A stretch of 64,000 bases of DNA from the NCBI GenBank assembly GCA_029688825.1, contig JARUKX010000006.1:111337-175336 (forward strand), in the 5' to 3' direction. Made by a program: the position numbers and the translations under genes. Below the pieces are notes generated by a model. The model ran no database searches and had not been told where the DNA came from. It saw only the letters and a list, made by a program, of their open reading frames with translations. Positions 36,340-44,647 of the stretch are shown here, in pieces; position 1 is the first letter of the stretch; the number at the start of each line of letters is the position of its first letter. The DNA comes from Haloarculaceae archaeon H-GB1-1. Lineage in GTDB: Archaea > Halobacteriota > Halobacteria > Halobacteriales > Haloarculaceae.

Positions 36340-37533
36340 TCAGGGGAGGTCCGCCGTCGAGGTATCTCCCTCTCGTGGTTTTCGTCGGCTGTCGTCGTCG
36401 AGCGTTCCACTCTCCGTGAGTACTTCCAGCGCCCGCATGAAGTCCGACCGAGTCACGATGCCGACGAGGCCGTCGGTCTCGTCGACGACGAGGAGGCGGC
36501 CCACGTTCGCGCTCTGGAGGGCGGTCATCGCTTCCATCGCGTCCGTGTCCGGCGTCACCGTGTGGAGGTCCGTCGACATGACGTCGGCGACCGTGTACGC
36601 GTCCCGTTCGACCGGGGAGACGTCGCTGGCGTCGTCGAGCGTGACGACGCCGGCGACCCGCCCGTCCTCGTTGACGACGGGATATCCCACGTGGCGCTGT
36701 TCGAACATCTGGTCGAGCAGGGCGGCGACGCTGGTGTCCGGAGTGACAGCGATGACACGTTCCGCGGGGGTCATCAGCCGGCGGACGGGGATTCCCTCGA
36801 ACGCGGCCTTCAGAACCGTCTGCTGGGACTCGCTGGTCGCACCGATGTAGATGAAGAAGGCGACGCCCATGAGGATGATGTTGAAGCTGAGCAGTCCGAC
36901 GAGACCCAGCAGGAACGCGACGACCTTCCCGACGCTGGCCGCGATCTTCGTCGCACGGGTGTACGGGTACGAACGAGCGAGCAGGGCCCTGAGAACCCGC
37001 CCGCCGTCCATCGGGAAGCCCGGCAGCATGTTGAACACGGCGAGCATGAGGTTCAGGAAGGCGAGGTAGCCCACGACGAACCGGGTCGCGTCGGCCGTTC
37101 CGGGCAGCGTCCGAAACGCCGCGTAACAGACGACGCCGAGCGCGACGCTGACGAGCGGGCCGGCCACGGCGATGGTGAACTCCTGCCGCCAGTTCTCGGG
37201 CAACTCCTCGAACGATGCGATGCCGCCGAAGATCCACAGCGTGATGGACTCGATGTGGACCCCGAAGCGCATCGCGACGAGCGAGTGGCCGAGTTCGTGC
37301 AACACGACGCCGACGAACAACCCCAGAGCGGCGGCGGTCCCGAGGATCCAGGGCATCGCGCCACCAGTCAGTGCGGCGGCATCGATGCCGGCGCTCCAGA
37401 ACTGATTGAGAACCTCCGCCGTCTCGCCGATTCGTGCACCGATGAGATAGGCGAACAGCGGGAGGACGACGAGGAAGGTCAGATCGAGCTGGAGCGGAAT
37501 ACCGAACACCGACCCGATGCGGAATCGTCTCAT
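36340..37533 (-). CDS. Site-2-protease-type (M50) membrane metalloprotease with CBS pair
   Basis: Intramembrane zinc protease of 397 residues. The zinc site is HELGH at 79-83 with the third ligand D176 in PMDGGRVLR. Six or so membrane segments cover residues 10-260. The C-terminal 125 residues are two CBS domains (MTPAERVIAVTPDTSVAALL and MSTDLHTVTPDTDAMEAM), which usually sense adenine nucleotides. The target is unknown. It is divergent from a UspA gene, with 78 bp between. Confidence 0.92.
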   Translation of the reverse strand: MRRFRIGSVFGIPLQLDLTFLVVLPLFAYLIGARIGETAEVLNQFWSAGIDAAALTGGAMPWILGTAAALGLFVGVVLHELGHSLVAMRFGVHIESITLWIFGGIASFEELPENWRQEFTIAVAGPLVSVALGVVCYAAFRTLPGTADATRFVVGYLAFLNLMLAVFNMLPGFPMDGGRVLRALLARSYPYTRATKIAASVGKVVAFLLGLVGLLSFNIILMGVAFFIYIGATSESQQTVLKAAFEGIPVRRLMTPAERVIAVTPDTSVAALLDQMFEQRHVGYPVVNEDGRVAGVVTLDDASDVSPVERDAYTVADVMSTDLHTVTPDTDAMEAMTALQSANVGRLLVVDETDGLVGIVTRSDFMRALEVLTESGTLDDDSRRKPREGDTSTADLP

Positions 37534-37611
37534 GGGCGTGCGTTGGGTCGGCAGCCACAAAACCCTCCCCCCGCCACAACCGATATCTGGGGCTACCGTG
37601 ATAGAGGTGGT

Positions 37612-38043
37612 ATGTACGACAGCGTCCTCGTCCCGACGGACGGAAGCGACGGGTCCGAACGCGCGGTCGAACACGCGGTGGATCTGGCGACGCAGTACGA
37701 CGCGACACTTCACACACTCTACGTCGTGGAGTCGACACGGCTATCAGGGCTGTCCGACAGCGACGACGTCCTCGAATCGCTGGAAGACGCCGGCCGGCGC
37801 GCCGTCGATGAAGTGGTCTCACTGGCACACGCGGAGGACGTGGACTCCATCGAGGCGTCGGTCGCGCGAGGCGTCCCTCACGAGGCCATCCTGACGTACG
37901 TCGACGACCGGGACATCGACCTCGTCGTCATGGGGACCCACGGGCGGTCCGGACTGAGCAAGGACCTCCTGGGGAGCGTCACCGAGAAGGTCGTCCGCTC
38001 GGCGTCGGTGCCGGTCCTCACGGTCCACATCGGAGAAGAATAG
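37612..38043 (+). CDS. Universal stress protein (UspA family)
   Basis: A single UspA domain of 143 residues. The ATP-binding signature G-x2-G-x9-G-S is present as GTHGRSGLSKDLLGSV (about residues 108-123). Haloarchaea carry many such proteins. The start lies about 30 bases after a weak TATA-like stretch. Confidence 0.92.
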   Translation: MYDSVLVPTDGSDGSERAVEHAVDLATQYDATLHTLYVVESTRLSGLSDSDDVLESLEDAGRRAVDEVVSLAHAEDVDSIEASVARGVPHEAILTYVDDRDIDLVVMGTHGRSGLSKDLLGSVTEKVVRSASVPVLTVHIGEE

Positions 38044-38090
38044 CGCATCCGGTCCGTCCACGGTGGGATTAAGCGGGACGGCCCGAAACC

Positions 38091-38477
38091 ATGCCTATGA
38101 GCTATCACGTCGTCGATCCCGACGACATCGACCCGACGGACGACTATCCCTGCGACCGCCGGTCCATCGCCGACGCACTCGATCTGGCGAACCTCACGCT
38201 CGCCGTGTTCGACATCGCGCCGGGCGAAGACCTCGCGCGGCAGTACCACTATCACGAGACGCGCGAAGAAGCGTTCTACGTCCTCGATGGCGAGTTGCAC
38301 GTCGAAACGCCCGCGGAGACCTTCGTCGTTCCCGAAGACAGGCTGTTCGTCGTCGAGCCGGACAGCCCGATTCGGCCGTTCAACCCCGCTGACGCGGACG
38401 AGTCGGTTCGCGTGCTCGGAATCGGTGCGCCGCCGTACGACCCCGGACTGCCGTTCGACCCCGACGGGACCGAATAA
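38091..38477 (+). CDS. Cupin-domain protein
   Basis: A 128-residue cupin. Motif 1 is YHYHETREEAFYVLDGELHV (metal-binding His-x-His...Glu) near residues 53-72, and motif 2 lies around VEPDSPIRPFNP, where the usual His is absent. Substrate and function are unknown. A second ATG two codons downstream (38097) is an equally possible start. Confidence 0.82.
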   Translation: MPMSYHVVDPDDIDPTDDYPCDRRSIADALDLANLTLAVFDIAPGEDLARQYHYHETREEAFYVLDGELHVETPAETFVVPEDRLFVVEPDSPIRPFNPADADESVRVLGIGAPPYDPGLPFDPDGTE

Positions 38478-38539
38478 CGTTCGAGAGCAATCGAGAGCGT
38501 CGGCTCGCGGGCAACCGGAGACGCAGAGAAGACGCGCTG

Positions 38540-39412
38540 TTAGCTGACGACCAGCCAGCCGACGACCACTGCGGCGGCACCGAGTGCCGTACTTCCGACG
38601 GCGTGGGTCCGGAGTTGGTCGAGCAGGTCGTGCGAGCCCTCGTGGAGCGAACAGACCTCGTCTATCTCGCTGCCGGCCTCGCAGTTCGGCAGGAAGTCCA
38701 TGGCGACGTGGAGGAAGACGCCGGCGGCGAACCCGAAGATGACCGCGTTGAGCGCCGGAACGTCCGGGACGGGGAGCAGCGCGGCCGGAATCGCGGTGAT
38801 ACCGACGCCCGCTGCGGGCAAGAGAAGTGCAGATGCGGGCTTGCCCGCGCGCCGAAGTCGACGCATGGCGGCGTACCCCGCCGGTCCCTTGTGCGAGACG
38901 ATGGCGAGGCCGAGCACGAGGCCGAGCGACGGCATCGATCCGTAGACGAGGCCGATGATCGCGCCGGCCGAGAGGGCGTGCGCGGCGATCTGTGCAGCTG
39001 TCAGGTCGAGCGAGACGTCCAGGTGCGTCAGTCGGTGCCCGATGGTGTGGGCGCTGTAACCCGCGACGATGCCGAGCGCGACGCCGATGCCACCGAACTG
39101 CGGCGCGCCGGCCTGTCCGCCGATACCGATAGCCTGGGGGAGCAGGAACATCGCTGCGCTCGTGATCATCGCACCGCTGGCGACGCCGTAGCCCCACACC
39201 AGTTTGTAGGGCGCGGTCGCCTCGGCGCGAGCGCCGAGTACCGTTCCGATCGCCATCGCGGCGAACGCCACCCAGGAGATGACCAGTACCTTCCAGATAC
39301 CGGAGACGTAGGCCAGCCCCGAGAGTGCGACGAGCGCGAGGGTTCCGGCCACCCCGACGAGCGAGAGGCGGCCCGCTCCTGCGGAGTCGACGCCGCTGTG
39401 GTTCGTTTCCAT
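38540..39412 (-). CDS. ZIP-family divalent metal transporter
   Basis: Membrane transporter of 290 residues with about eight helices, probably for zinc or iron. The conserved transmembrane histidine motifs are HALSAGAIIGLVYG (helix IV) and VSHKGPAGYAA (helix V), and the last helices contain AGVFLHVAMDFLP. The ATG is preceded by a 30-bp inverted repeat that covers the TATA region, suggesting metal-dependent repression. Confidence 0.88.
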   Translation of the reverse strand: METNHSGVDSAGAGRLSLVGVAGTLALVALSGLAYVSGIWKVLVISWVAFAAMAIGTVLGARAEATAPYKLVWGYGVASGAMITSAAMFLLPQAIGIGGQAGAPQFGGIGVALGIVAGYSAHTIGHRLTHLDVSLDLTAAQIAAHALSAGAIIGLVYGSMPSLGLVLGLAIVSHKGPAGYAAMRRLRRAGKPASALLLPAAGVGITAIPAALLPVPDVPALNAVIFGFAAGVFLHVAMDFLPNCEAGSEIDEVCSLHEGSHDLLDQLRTHAVGSTALGAAAVVVGWLVVS

Positions 39413-39416
39413 CCTT

Positions 39417-39446
39417 GTTATTAATTCATTAGTCGAGGTTAATAAC
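39417..39446 (-). promoter_or_regulatory. Inverted-repeat operator over the ZIP gene promoter
   Basis: GTTATTAA (39417-39424) and TTAATAAC (39439-39446) are perfectly complementary arms separated by 14 bp, so their centres are 22 bp or two helical turns apart. On the minus strand the distal arm lies 27-34 bases before the ZIP ATG, exactly where the TATA box should be. Binding of a dimeric regulator would block initiation; a DtxR/MntR-like metal repressor is a guess. Confidence 0.55.
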
Positions 39447-39455
39447 ACCCTCGGT

Positions 39456-40154
39456 TCACCGCGTCGCTTCACGCCAGGCCGACGCGGAGACGACCTTTCC
39501 GTCGATGGCCTTCGGGTCGGGTTGGGTGAGTACCCAGTGGATCATGTTCGCCGCAGCTTTCGCGTCTCGCCCCCCGCCCCCGGAGAGCGACGTCGCGACC
39601 TGGCCCGGGTCGACGATGGCGACGGGCTGGTCCAGGTCGGCAGCGAATCCCCGTGCGATCGCTTCGGCTGCCGCCTTCGACGTCGCGTAGGACCCGAAGC
39701 CCGATTGCACGGTGCGAGCAACGGACCCCGAGGGGACGACGAGCCGGGCGTCGTCCGTGAGATGCGGAACGGCTTCCCGGAGCGTCGCGAACACGCCGCG
39801 AGCGTTCGTCCGCATGTGATCGTCGAAGGCCGCGTAGGACTCCGTCGTCAGCGGCGTCTCGCCGGGGGACCCGTGATACACGCCTGCGTTGGCGACGACG
39901 TAGTCGACGCCCGATTCGTCGCCAGCGCGTGACGCCGTTTCCAGCAACCGCTCGACGTCGAACTCGTCCCGAACGTCGGCCCGCATCGCGGTCACCGTAC
40001 CGTTGGCCTCGCGGATGGCAGTCTCGACCGCCTCCAACGGGTCCGCTTCGCGCGCGCAGATGACGACGTGCGCTCCGTGGTCGGCAACGGTCCGCGCTAC
40101 CTGTTCGCCGATACCGCGGCTCGCACCGGTGACGACGGCCGTCGTTCCGTCCAT
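39456..40154 (-). CDS. Short-chain dehydrogenase/reductase
   Basis: NAD(P)-dependent oxidoreductase of 232 residues. The cofactor motif is TGASRGIGEQVA (residues 10-21), the NAG motif is VVANAGVY, and the catalytic YATSK motif is near residue 155 with the upstream serine in PSGSVA. The substrate is not predictable. ATG 40154 gives the usual SDR start MDGTTAVVTGAS. Confidence 0.92.
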   Translation of the reverse strand: MDGTTAVVTGASRGIGEQVARTVADHGAHVVICAREADPLEAVETAIREANGTVTAMRADVRDEFDVERLLETASRAGDESGVDYVVANAGVYHGSPGETPLTTESYAAFDDHMRTNARGVFATLREAVPHLTDDARLVVPSGSVARTVQSGFGSYATSKAAAEAIARGFAADLDQPVAIVDPGQVATSLSGGGGRDAKAAANMIHWVLTQPDPKAIDGKVVSASAWREATR

Positions 40155-40246
40155 ACCCTCGTTTTCGACCGGCTCCCTATTGCCCGTTTCCCCCACGCCC
40201 GGGAACCCTCGAAGGGTTTTTTACTTCGGTAACGTGAGAGCAGAAT

Positions 40247-40519
40247 ATGACACGTGACGAACTCGCGGAAGCCAGTGACCGTCTCGAAGCAGCAGCGGAC
40301 GTCAGTACGGACGACGAGTCCCGAGACCGACTCTCGGACATCGCGGGCCAGCTCGACCGGCTCGCCGAGGCCGAGCGCGGCCCCGACCACGGCCGGATGG
40401 CTCGCTGGCAGACCGCACTGAACGAGCTGAAAGAGTCGGCGGGCGAGGACGCCGTCGAAGACATCGACGAAGCGAAATCCCTCATCTCGTCGTATCGCGA
40501 AGGCGTCGCCGGCGTCTAA
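40247..40519 (+). CDS. Small conserved haloarchaeal helical protein
   Basis: A 90-residue acidic protein predicted to be almost entirely alpha-helical, with two helical hairpins and a central RGPDHGRMARWQTAL segment. It resembles a widespread haloarchaeal DUF family of about 90 residues, but I cannot name it with certainty. The start ATG is about 30 bases after TTTTTTACTT. Function is unknown. Confidence 0.75.
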   Translation: MTRDELAEASDRLEAAADVSTDDESRDRLSDIAGQLDRLAEAERGPDHGRMARWQTALNELKESAGEDAVEDIDEAKSLISSYREGVAGV

Positions 40520-40559
40520 GGCCGTTCACTTCTTCGAAAATCGGATTCGCGAGTGGCCA

Positions 40560-41792
40560 CTACAGGCCGGATTCGTCGAGCAGTTCCTCGGCGAGGATGG
40601 GGACGAAGGTCCCGATGTCGGTGACCATCCCGACCGCCTGGTCGGACCCGCGGTCGACGAGTTGCGTGACGGTGGCGGGGTTGATGTCGACGCAGACGAC
40701 GCGCGTCGTCGAGGGCAGGCAGTTCCCGACGGCGACCGAATGCAGCAGCGTCGAGAGCATGAGGACCATGTCGGCCTCGTGAGCCTGCTCGCGGATGGCG
40801 TTCTGCGCTTCGATGGCGTCCGTGATCGTGTCCGGGAGCGGACCGTCGTCGCGGATGGAACCCGCGAGGACGAACGGTGCGTCGTTCTCGACGCACTCGT
40901 ACATGACGCCCGATTCGACGACCCCGTCATCGACGGCCTGTTCGATGCCGCCAGCGCGGATGATCTCCGAGATGGTGTAGATGTGGTGTTTGTGTCCCTC
41001 ACGGGGATGGTCGAGGGATTCGGTGTCCATCCCCAGGGACGTGCCGTAGAGGTCACGTTCGAGGTCGTGGACGGCGAAGCCGTTTCCGGCCGAGAGCATG
41101 TCGATGTACCCCTCGCGGATGAGACGAGCGAGGTCCTCGCGGGCACCGGAGTGGATGAGCGCCGGCCCACAGACGGCCAGAACCTTCCCGCCATCGGCCT
41201 TCGTCTGCTCGATGGCCTCGCCGATCTGCTGGATCGTCGACAGCGACGGGCGCTCGCTGGAGATGCCGCCCTGCATGAAGCCGAACGCGCCGCTCTGGTC
41301 GCGTGCTCGCTCGGGCGGACTGACGCGGATGCCGCTCTCGCCGGTGACGACCATGTCGCCCTCCTCGACCGCGTTGAGGACCTTCGTGTACGCGCGCCCG
41401 TCGTCGGTGTCCACGATGACGGCGCAGTCCATCTCGACGTTCTCGACCGGTATCCACGCACCTTCGTAGCGGATGTCGGTCGGGTGGTTCGTCGTCGAGT
41501 AGAAGCCCGTCGGGACGACCTGGTCGGACGGTGCGGGCTTCAGTTCGGCGTCGTTCGGCTCGACGGGGTTGGCACCGTTCTGGTGGAGCTCGTGGACGAT
41601 GCTCTGCAACTGTTCTTCGGTGTCGGCCATCACCGTCAGGCGCGCGTACGACTCCTCGTCCTTGTGACGGCCGACTTCGAACTCTTCGACCTCGAAGGAG
41701 CCACCCATGTCGATGAGGATGCCGAACGCAGTCTGCATCATCCCCGAATCGATGATGTGGCCTTCGAGTTCGACGACGCGAGAGGCAGTCAT
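40560..41792 (-). CDS. Archaeal-type ornithine cyclodeaminase (TIGR00300, LOR/SDH family)
   Basis: Probably converts ornithine to proline with release of ammonia; this archaeal family is unrelated to bacterial Ocd. The 410-residue protein has the LOR/SDH N-terminal domain (VELEGHIIDSGMMQTAFGIL), a central GGKVLAVCGPALIHSGAREDL segment, AGNGFAVHDLERDLYGTSLG, and a C-terminal dinucleotide-fold part (TRVVCVDINPATVTQLVDRG). The length matches the family. It is monocistronic. Confidence 0.85.
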   Translation of the reverse strand: MTASRVVELEGHIIDSGMMQTAFGILIDMGGSFEVEEFEVGRHKDEESYARLTVMADTEEQLQSIVHELHQNGANPVEPNDAELKPAPSDQVVPTGFYSTTNHPTDIRYEGAWIPVENVEMDCAVIVDTDDGRAYTKVLNAVEEGDMVVTGESGIRVSPPERARDQSGAFGFMQGGISSERPSLSTIQQIGEAIEQTKADGGKVLAVCGPALIHSGAREDLARLIREGYIDMLSAGNGFAVHDLERDLYGTSLGMDTESLDHPREGHKHHIYTISEIIRAGGIEQAVDDGVVESGVMYECVENDAPFVLAGSIRDDGPLPDTITDAIEAQNAIREQAHEADMVLMLSTLLHSVAVGNCLPSTTRVVCVDINPATVTQLVDRGSDQAVGMVTDIGTFVPILAEELLDESGL

Positions 41793-41837
41793 GATGCAAT
41801 CATAAACAGGGGAGGGTAAGGGCGTTTTGGGTCCGCC

Positions 41838-42215
41838 CTACGCCGTATCGCACTCCACCTGCCAGGTCGTCTCGCTGGCCGCTCGCAACCGGTCGAAGAG
41901 GGCACGCAGTCCCGCCGATTCGGTCGCCGGAAGGACGTGGAATTCGATGCGGCCGTCGCGAATCCCGACCCTGAACACGTCGCCGGTCTCGCCGTCGTGG
42001 ACGAGAAAGAGCGGCATCGGGAGGTCGAACCAGTCGCCGTAGGTGTACGGCTCCTCGGACAGGACCGTCTCCACCAGGTCGACGAGCCCGTCGTCGGAGC
42101 AGTCACCGGCCGGTTCGAGACCGAAGACGGTCTCTCCCACGTACTCGACGCCACCGCGATGCGGATAGCGACGCGTGGGCCGTTGCGGAATCGTGAACGT
42201 CGGGTCCGAGGTCAT
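41838..42215 (-). CDS. Conserved haloarchaeal hypothetical protein
   Basis: I do not recognise the family. The 125-residue protein is acidic and soluble, with a central VSEEPYTYGDWFDLPMP-like stretch followed by two beta hairpins (FLVHDGETGDVFRVGIRDGRIEFHV). No metal-binding or catalytic motif is evident. Codon use and acidity are like the neighbouring genes, so it is a real gene. Confidence 0.7.
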   Translation of the reverse strand: MTSDPTFTIPQRPTRRYPHRGGVEYVGETVFGLEPAGDCSDDGLVDLVETVLSEEPYTYGDWFDLPMPLFLVHDGETGDVFRVGIRDGRIEFHVLPATESAGLRALFDRLRAASETTWQVECDTA

Positions 42216-42302
42216 AGGCGACGGAACTGTCCGGGTCGATAGCGCCCGGGCTGAGGGGTCGTACGTCGCCTTCCCTCTTGAACGGTTGGACGGGCCGGAG
42301 AA

Positions 42303-42665
42303 TCAGGCGTCGGCTTCTTCGTCTTCCTCGAACTCGACGGTCTCGACGACCTTCAGCGGCACGTCGCGGAGCGCGCCACCGACCTCGCTCTTGGCGATTC
42401 GTTGGGCGTGTTCGATGCTCTCGGCGTTGAAGACCTTCATCTCCAGCACGAGGCCCACCAGAGCAGTGTCGGCCGCGATGAACGCCGAGTCGAACGGCTC
42501 GCCACAGGCCGGACAGCCAGTAGCGCCAACTTCGACCTCGACGTAGTCCATGTCCTTGTCGTTGAGTCGCTTTCCGGCTTCGCTCACCGCGACTCCGATA
42601 GCGTCGTCGATGTCTTCGACGTCGCGAACCAACCAGGCGGCTTCCATCGCTACGAGATAGTTCAT
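42303..42665 (-). CDS. UPF0212/DUF555 family protein
   Basis: A 120-residue protein of an archaea-wide family of unknown function. The signature region is VEVGATGCPACGEPFDSAFIAADTALVGL with a CPAC pair at about residues 51-54. ATG 42665 gives the usual start MNYLVAMEAAW. A 15-bp palindrome lies 92 bp upstream. Confidence 0.88.
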   Translation of the reverse strand: MNYLVAMEAAWLVRDVEDIDDAIGVAVSEAGKRLNDKDMDYVEVEVGATGCPACGEPFDSAFIAADTALVGLVLEMKVFNAESIEHAQRIAKSEVGGALRDVPLKVVETVEFEEDEEADA

Positions 42666-42958
42666 GCTCCCCTTTTCAGGCCCCGCCTATTCGTCTTTTT
42701 TGATTCGTCGCTGCTGCAGCGATGCTCCTCGGCCTGCGCACGTGACTTCGATAATGGCCATAACTTATGGCTACGACCGACAGTTCCAACGCCCGTATTA
42801 CGGCTGCCTCGCTCAGAACTCCGACTCGGTTGCAGCCAACGCAACTCTGATTGAATCGCAGGACGTGAGTGGTGTGAAAGTTAACGATTTATAATTTTGT
42901 AATTTCAAAAGCCAAATCACTTATATACAATCATCACCCGACCAACGAGCGAACGAAG
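42666..42958. other. Intergenic region with palindrome, AT-rich tract and possible short ORF
   Basis: GCCATAA-c-TTATGGC at 42757-42771 is a perfect 15-bp palindrome. A 46-codon frame starts at ATG 42754 and ends at 42894, but its product is not acidic and I do not call it a gene. The stretch 42876-42930 is very AT-rich and includes TTATATA at 42921-42927, the probable TATA box of the small membrane protein gene starting at 42959. Confidence 0.45.
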
Positions 42959-43138
42959 ATGGAATCGTACCTGTCCCGCGCGGCCCTGTTCGCGCTCTAC
43001 CAGTTCAGCTTGCTGGTCGGTATCGTCATGTTACCGATCGCACTCGCCACGCAACGCTTCGGCGTCGCGCTTCCCGTGCACAGACTCGTCTCGCGACTCG
43101 GCGACGCCTACGACGAGACGCGCTCCGACCCAGCCTGA
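42959..43138 (+). CDS. Small membrane protein (59 aa)
   Basis: A 59-residue protein with one clear membrane helix (FALYQFSLLVGIVMLPIAL, about residues 11-29) followed by an amphipathic basic/acidic tail. TTATATA lies 32-38 bases upstream of the ATG, an excellent haloarchaeal promoter spacing. Short one-helix proteins of this kind are common in haloarchaea and mostly uncharacterised. Confidence 0.65.
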   Translation: MESYLSRAALFALYQFSLLVGIVMLPIALATQRFGVALPVHRLVSRLGDAYDETRSDPA

Positions 43139-43235
43139 CTGTCCCCGACATCTGACCGCCCCTCCTTTTCCGACTCGGTCGTCCGCCCGAGCACGTGGCG
43201 CAACCCATTTCCCGTGCTCGGCCGTTTGGTCGCCC

Positions 43236-43445
43236 ATGAGTGACTATACGACCGTCTCGATACCGAAGGATCTCGCAGACAGAGTCGAGGAGACCATCGA
43301 GGGAACGAGCTTCCAGAGCACGAGCGACCTCGTTCGCTTTCTCCTCCGCAGCATCGTCATCCAGCACCAGAAGCGGGGCAACCTCTCTGAAGCAGAGTTC
43401 GACGAGATCGCCGAACAGCTCCGGGACCTCGGCTACCTAGAGTGA
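43236..43445 (+). CDS. Ribbon-helix-helix (CopG-type) DNA-binding protein
   Basis: A 69-residue protein. The beta strand is YTTVSIPKDL (residues 4-13), followed by helix A RVEETIEGTSFQS and helix B TSDLVRFLLRSIVIQ, matching the Arc/CopG fold. It has a short C-terminal helix rich in Glu. It may be an autorepressor or antitoxin-like, but no toxin gene is adjacent. It is convergent with the JAMM-like gene, overlapping by nine bases. Confidence 0.85.
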   Translation: MSDYTTVSIPKDLADRVEETIEGTSFQSTSDLVRFLLRSIVIQHQKRGNLSEAEFDEIAEQLRDLGYLE

Positions 43446-43871
43446 GGCCTGGGGCGGTTCGACGTCGAGCACCTCGAGGTCCACCTTCCGACCGCTCCGG
43501 TCGAAGACGGCCACGGTTTCGAGTTCCCACGGCGGCACCGCCACGAACACCACCTCCGCGAGGTCGTCCGTCTTCGAGATGGAGAGTTCGCCCTGCGGAT
43601 GCGAGACGAACCGACCCTGGGTCTGACCGACCGGAGTCCCGATGTCCATGCCGAAGACGGCGTTCACTGATCCGCCCGCTGCAGGCATGTAGAAGTGTGT
43701 GAACACCGGAACCTCGTCCTCCAATCCTGTTTCCGGAAGCTCACCGGCCGGCGTCACCGACAGCGAGACCGTGACCGAATCGGGTTCGCTGTCGCTCGCG
43801 AACCGGAGCATGGATTCGACCAGTCCCCGCGTCGCATAAATCACGATTCTTCGTTCGCACGGCCGAACCAT
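43437..43871 (-). CDS. JAMM/MPN-like protein with an incomplete zinc motif
   Basis: A 144-residue protein. Residues 89-102 read VSHPQGELSISKTD, which fits the JAMM pattern H-x-H-x7-S-x2-D at H91, S99 and D102, but the first histidine is V89. The fold-level similarity (helix near RGLVESMLRFA, then the HFYMPAAGGSVNAVFG strand) is inferred by eye. If correct, it would be a catalytically weakened or inactive relative of ubiquitin/SAMP-removing proteases. ATG 43871 is chosen as the last start before the conserved region. An alternative is an unrelated haloarchaeal family. Confidence 0.5.
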   Translation of the reverse strand: MVRPCERRIVIYATRGLVESMLRFASDSEPDSVTVSLSVTPAGELPETGLEDEVPVFTHFYMPAAGGSVNAVFGMDIGTPVGQTQGRFVSHPQGELSISKTDDLAEVVFVAVPPWELETVAVFDRSGRKVDLEVLDVEPPQASL

Positions 43872-43915
43872 AACGGCGTCGGCGAGGTGGCCACCGAAGC
43901 CGACCACCGGGTGGC

Positions 43916-44593
43916 CTAGCCGAGGAGCGACCTGACGTTCTTCAGGAACAGTCCGGGCGCACGCGTTCGGGACCCCCGGAGTGCGTCGACCAGTTCGGAC
44001 CCGGCGTCTTCGAGGAGTGGATGGCCGTGGCCGACCAGCAGTCGCTCGGGAGCCCACTGTTCGAGAACGGTCGGCGGCGTCAGCCTGAGCATCGGATGCA
44101 CGCCGAGTCGCTCACCCTTCGCGCAGAAGAACGGTGCCGTCCCGACTGCCTCCGGAACGACCATCGTCCCTCTCGCCTCGTCGACCAGCATCGCCTCCTG
44201 CCAGAACGCGTTGTCGACCACGCGATGGACGGCGTATCCGCTCTCTCGTAGCACGCCGCCGAGCCGTTCGACCGGGGCATCCAGTTTCTCCTCGACGCCG
44301 GTCATCCAGGTCGGAAGGTGGACCGAGACGTCGTGGCGTCGAGCGACGGCTGCGGCGTCGCGTTTGTGCCTGTCCAGCAGAATCACGACGCCGACGACGT
44401 CCCCCAGGTCGTCGAGTTCGGCGTCGAGCCCGTCCGCGTCGACGGGGTCGACGACCCAGACGTCGCCGTCGACCTCCAGGGCGTGGCTCGCCCGTTGCAT
44501 CCCTTCCTCCGGGTAGGCGATCCAACTGAAGCCGCCATCGAACGAACTCACGTCGCTGAGCTCCGACCGGTGGTCGGTGACCTTCATCGGCAT
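43916..44593 (-). CDS. Metallo-beta-lactamase-fold-like protein lacking the HxHxDH motif
   Basis: A 225-residue protein with the strand order of the MBL fold: DGGFSWIAYPEEGMQRASHALEV, WVVDPVDADGLD, VVGVVILLDRHKRDAAAVARRH and a late LLVGHGHPLLEDAG. At the usual metal site only LDRHKRDA is found, so most zinc ligands are missing. A second ATG two codons downstream (44587) is possible. It is probably a diverged, perhaps non-hydrolytic member; function unknown. Confidence 0.65.
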   Translation of the reverse strand: MPMKVTDHRSELSDVSSFDGGFSWIAYPEEGMQRASHALEVDGDVWVVDPVDADGLDAELDDLGDVVGVVILLDRHKRDAAAVARRHDVSVHLPTWMTGVEEKLDAPVERLGGVLRESGYAVHRVVDNAFWQEAMLVDEARGTMVVPEAVGTAPFFCAKGERLGVHPMLRLTPPTVLEQWAPERLLVGHGHPLLEDAGSELVDALRGSRTRAPGLFLKNVRSLLG

Positions 44594-44647
44594 GTGTCGA
44601 ACCTTGGTCGGCGACGGAGTTAAAACGCCAGCCAAATCGGGAGCGCG

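Noticed and set aside
42754..42894. 46-codon frame over a palindrome before the small membrane protein
   Set aside because: It starts inside the palindrome, has no convincing promoter spacing and is not acidic.
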